Origin: Quillaja saponaria
Taxonomy: Eukaryota > Streptophyta > Magnoliopsida > Fabales > Quillajaceae
Assembly: GCA_029379385.1 (NCBI GenBank)
Contig: CM055613.1
Location: 19,300,001-19,364,000 of the forward strand
Direction: 5' to 3'
Length of the DNA stretch: 64,000 nt
Part shown: positions 60,252 through 64,000 of the stretch, in pieces
Numbering within the stretch: the first letter of the stretch is position 1
How the letters are laid out: each line of letters opens with the position of its first letter
Program-made: the position numbers and the translations under genes
The notes under the pieces: generated by a model
What the model was told of the DNA's origin: nothing
The model's input: only the letters and a program-made list of their open reading frames with translations
The model's database searches: none

Positions 60252-60785
60252 CTAGAATTTACTGAGAAAATTATTGTCCCTATTAGAAACAATTGAGCTA
60301 GGCAAGCCATGGAGTTTGTACACTCCATCCATAAAAACTTGAGCCATCTGCAATGCAGCGAAATGATGTGCCAAGGCTAAAAAGTGAGCATTCTTGCTTA
60401 GTCTATCAATGACTACCAAAATAACATCTTTACTCCTAGATTTAGGTAACCCCTCTACAAAGTCCATAGCTATGCTCACACTAGATTTTATTAGGAATAG
60501 ATAAAAGTTATAGTATATTAGCAGGAGACCTAGTGTCATACTTATTTGCTGACAAACACCACAAACCCTAATCAACTCCCTCAGTTCCTTCCTCATACCA
60601 TTCAAATATACAAATGGCAACCAACCTCTTGGTGGTTGGTAGGACTTCCATAGTGACCTCCTACTGAGCTGGAATGGAAGTACTGCAAAATTTCTTACCT
60701 CAAAATTTTCCTTCCTTTTAAGTAACCCCTGGTCCCAAGTATATTGTTTGTGATTTTCATTAGATTCTTGTAACTTAATGATCAA
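60252..60785 (-). pseudogene. Element E integrase core
   Basis: 177 open codons. It includes the zinc-finger end (IRVCGVCQQIS), the first catalytic Asp region (SIAMDFVEGLPKSRSKDVIL, VVIDRLSKNAHFLA) and the second region GLPSSIVSNRDNNF, where SDRD is usual: the catalytic Asp is replaced by Asn. An extra low-identity stretch (LLLIYYNFYLF) sits between zinc finger and core. The frame ends before the catalytic Glu. Confidence 0.8.
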
Positions 60786-61362
60786 TTTTTATATAGTAGG
60801 GTCTGTGTCTCAAGATAATTTAATCCTTGACAGTAGATCAAACGTAAATGATGTAGTGTAGACGACACAAAGCTCTGGTGTGTTTCTTCTGGATAAAGTA
60901 TCAACTTCTTTATTGGTGTAACCTTTCTTGTAACAAATTTCATAGTCATAATCCATCATCTTGGCTAGGAATTCCTATTAAGCATGAGTGGTTAGTCTCT
61001 GATTACCCAAGTATTATAGGCTCTGGTGATCAGTCTTTATCTGGAAGTGTCTTATAAGTAAATAATAGTTCCATTTCTTGATAGCATACACCATAGCAAG
61101 CATTTCTTTCTCATAGGTATACAAAGCTTGGTGTTTAGCAGGTAAGATTTTACCAAGAAATGCTACAGTCCTAGACTATTACATTAGAAATGCCCCAATC
61201 CCCATGTCACAAGCATCTGCTTCAATGACAAATAGTAATGCAAAACTAGGCAAAGCCTAAATAGGTGCAGTAGTCATAACTTTCTTAAGTTGGAAGAAGA
61301 CTTCATCAGCTTCTGCAGACCATTTGAAGCCATATTTTTTAGTAGATCTGTAAGAGGTTTGC

Positions 61363-61761
61363 TTATGGCCCTATATCCTTAATGAATTTTCTATAATAGC
61401 AAGTCAAACCTAAAAACCCTCTAAGAGCCTTGATGGACTGTGAGGTTGGCCAAGACACCATACTGTTAATTTTCTTAAGGTTAACAACCACCCCATGTGC
61501 ATAAATAATGTGCCCTAAGTATTTTACTTCTTGAACCCCAAAAGAACATTTAGATCCTTTAACACATAAGTCTTGTAGCTTCAATATCTCTAAAATACCT
61601 TGTAAATGATGAACATGTTGTGTCATGCTATTACTAAACACCATAATATCATCAATAAAGACCAAGATAAACTTCCTCAAATAAGGTCTAAAAATTTCTG
61701 TCATGATGCTTTCAAAGGTTGGAGGTACATTGGTCAGCCATTTTGATATGGTGATATCCAT
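61363..61761 (-). pseudogene. Element E reverse transcriptase, 3' part
   Basis: 132 open codons with the FVDD-type box as FIDD (LVFIDDIMVFSNSM), then the thumb region VKYLGHIIYAHGVV and RGFLGLTCYYRKFI. The catalytic aspartate pair is preserved. The preceding finger region is frameshifted. Confidence 0.85.
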
Positions 61762-63860
61762 ACCTCAGATCTAGTTTTGTGAGCACACTAAAAGCATGTA
61801 GTTCATCTAGCAACTCTTCCACAATGTGAATAAGGAATTTGTCTTTGATTGTAAGCTAATTCACTTGCTTATATTTCAATGCACATCCTTTAGGAGCCAT
61901 CTTTCTTCTTAACCATGACTATAAGTGAAGAGAAAAATCTAGTATAAGCCTAATAACTCCAGAATCTAGTAGTTCATATACCATCCTTTCTATAGTGTCT
62001 TTTTGTAATGCAAGTTACCTATAAGACCTTATTTTTACTACTTGAGCCTTATCTAGCAATAGGGATTTTGTGCCTAAATAGTTTATGTAGAGGTAAGCCT
62101 CTTAGGTTCAGTAAACACCTCAAGGTACTTATGGATAAGGCACTGGATTACAACTGGAATGTGATATGGAGATGATTCCAAGGAAGTCTGAGTGTGGTCA
62201 AGGATTGGTCCGGATCAATAGAGATTGCTAGTTTGAGTGTTATCCTTTTCCTGAAACATAGGAATTTTCCTAGCTGGTGACTCTTTCAACACAATTTCTT
62301 GGTCTCAGTTGAACCTCATAGTCATTTCCCTAAAATCCTATAGTACAAGCCCTAATTGAGATAATCACTATACCCCCAAGTACCATATGACACCCTTCTA
62401 AAGGCATGGAAAAGAAGTTTGCTGGATACATTTTTCCCTGCATTGCCTAATCAGCATTGTGGCAAGTGAAACTCATAAGGACTTTAGATCCATTAGATCT
62501 GTAACATTGCAGAATATAAGTGGTTCGCAACCTACATCCCACCTTCCTAGCAAAATTCAATTCTATGAAATTATGTGTGCTTCCACTATCCACGAGATCA
62601 TGACCTCAAAACCTTTCACAATTCCATCCTAACTTCATAGAGTTAAATTCATCAGTCCCCAAGAGAGCATGCATAGAGATTCTAGGCTCCTTAGTAGTCT
62701 TTTCATTATCCTCCAGTTCTACTATATTCACACTGCTAGTAGAGCCACCTAACACCTCACCTTCATCCTCCCCTTCAAGTTCCAACATAATGTGATACAG
62801 TCAAGACCTTTTACATTTATGCCCTAGACTATACCTCTCATCACACCAGTGCATAGAACCTTAGTCCTCTTTTCCTCCCATTCCTTTTAGGGCATATTCC
62901 TAGTAGGTTTATAAGTAGTTGGCTGTTTTTAGGATTGGTTATCCAATCTGGGTTTAAAGATTAGGTTAAGGTTGGTGCTTGAGGTTAGTTAGGTGAGAAA
63001 TTTAGGTATAGGTGGCATTAAGGCAGGAACAAGCTTAGGTGTAGTGTTATATGTTGACTGTTTGGGTTGGTGTTTCTTCTGTAACTCAAAATGTGAATTC
63101 TCGTAATCTAGCTAGGTACATTGCTCAGGGATGCAAATCACTAAGGAAACAACTAATGGCAAACTCCTCAGGTATGTAGGTTTGACTCAATGACTTTACA
63201 AATTGATCTTAGTAACCTCTCACTACCCCCATTGTCTTAATTTCACCAAGTCAGCAATGGGGTCCTCAAGGATGAATTAGCAAACCTTCAACTTATGTCA
63301 TAAATGTATTGACCCCATGTCACCACCCTTCCCACCCAATTTCTTCAATAGACTTAATGTTAGTGCAAAGCCCTCCCTTCCAAATGACCACAGACAATCC
63401 TTACTTTATGCACCTATGGTACTCCCCACTAGCTACAACATTTCCAAGGTCATGAAAACCCCCACTTCCATTGCCTAGTCCCAAATTTTGAGCCTCAAGC
63501 ATCAGATTGTCAACAGGTAGACCTCCAAATTGAGGCATACCTCTTGGTGGTTATGCAATTACGTTCATACAATGGCTTCTTCCATTTAACGCTTGCCTAG
63601 CTTAAGCTTGACCAGGCCCTCTGTTGAGGCTTTCCTGCTGCTTTACCAGTAACTAGAGCTGGGTTTTGGTTTTGTTGAGGCTTCCATCACTTGATACAAG
63701 TCCTCCACCATCGTTGCCATACGTTCATTATTTCTATGGTTTAGTTTATCCAATTTCTGATAAATCGTCTAGTGCACAGCTTCCTGTACCCCTTTGATTC
63801 GAGTTTCCAACTTCTTGAGCTCCCCTTGAAGCCATTGATTGTGAGTCAGCATTATGAATA

Positions 63861-63872
63861 GCTCTAATACTA
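63861..63872 (-). promoter_or_regulatory. Primer-binding site of element E, initiator-Met type
   Basis: TAGTATTAGAGC on the minus strand, close to TGGTATCAGAGC, placed three bases from the LTR end (63,876). Confidence 0.7.
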
Positions 63873-63875
63873 AAT

Positions 63876-64000
63876 TGTTAGTTTTAGTGACAGAACTAAC
63901 GGAAAAAATTCACAGAAATTCAAAGAAATTTAACTAAAGGCTAGAAAAGAAAAGGAAAACTAATTTATTATGCAAATTCAACTGTCCATAGAAGATTCTA
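63876..64000 (-). mobile_element. Element E 5' LTR, partial
   Basis: On the minus strand the LTR ends ...GTCACTAAAACTAACA at 63,876. The rest lies beyond the window. Confidence 0.7.

Larger units (their letters stand above)
59822..63875 (-). mobile_element. Gypsy element E internal region, Reina-like
   Basis: Minus strand, high to low: primer site at 63,872-63,861; gag starting MLTHNQWLQGELKKLE at 63,854; a gag-protease junction at 62,788-62,606 (ELEGEDEGEV, ISMHALLGTDEFNSMKL); RT at about 62,000-61,363 with LVFIDDIMVFS and LGHIIYAHGVVV; RNase H (61,330-60,830); integrase (60,785-59,960) with CGVCQQ, MDFVEGLPKS, VIDRLSKNAHF and SSIVSNRDNNF (second Asp changed to Asn). It stops in the C-terminal domain at FRVGDKVYLKLQ. 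No 3' LTR. Sequence character matches the Reina chromovirus type more than the neighbouring elements. Confidence 0.85.

Overview
The window is nuclear DNA of a eudicot plant. It is AT-rich and almost filled by LTR retrotransposons of plant type (Ty1/Copia, several Ty3/Gypsy lineages), with pieces of DNA transposons and one broken TIR-NB-ARC-LRR (TNL) immune-receptor gene. TNLs with this TIR, NB-ARC, LRR and C-JID layout occur in dicots and are missing from grasses; the species cannot be fixed from the sequence. I see no intact single-copy gene, tRNA, rRNA or CRISPR array.

Layout. 1-2.3 kb: Copia internal remnant and probable LTR. 2,480-6,316: a very long solo Gypsy LTR with a GTGTG target-site duplication (TSD). 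6.3-12.4 kb: the TNL pseudogene (minus strand, at least six lesions) and a decayed extra copy of its last exon. 12,782-13,572: a non-autonomous DNA transposon with an 8-bp TSD just upstream of the TNL promoter. 13.6-18.5 kb: AT-rich DNA with a tandem triplication and a hAT transposase N-terminal relic. 18,566-46,320: a Gypsy tandem array, LTR-internal-LTR-internal-LTR fragment, whose two units share the same solo LTR at the same gag position. Unit 1 also holds a nested element (C, 21,320-29,146), itself holding another solo LTR; unit 2 holds element D (34,764-42,842). 46.3-50.57 kb: truncated minus-strand Gypsy element F. 50.58-52.4 kb: Athila-like LTR, tRNA-Asp primer site and gag. 52.4-59.8 kb: decayed but almost full-span Gypsy element G. 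59.8-64.0 kb: minus-strand Reina-like Gypsy element E, running off the window.

How it fits together. Most of the interval is a record of insertion, recombination and deletion rather than a cooperating gene set. TSDs (GTGTG, GCTAC, ATATA, ATAAC, CTACG) let insertions be ordered: the solo LTR entered gag before the array duplicated; C entered unit 1's copy of that LTR; the ATAAC-flanked LTR entered C; D entered unit 2 independently. Several deletion joints lie in short microhomology. The Gypsy elements A-D, F and G resemble Tekay/Del-type chromoviruses and use an initiator-Met tRNA primer site (seen in B and D). Their otherwise different LTRs share a short dyad, TGAGTC-N5-GACTCA, the most curious sequence signal I found. 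No novel functional system could be supported.
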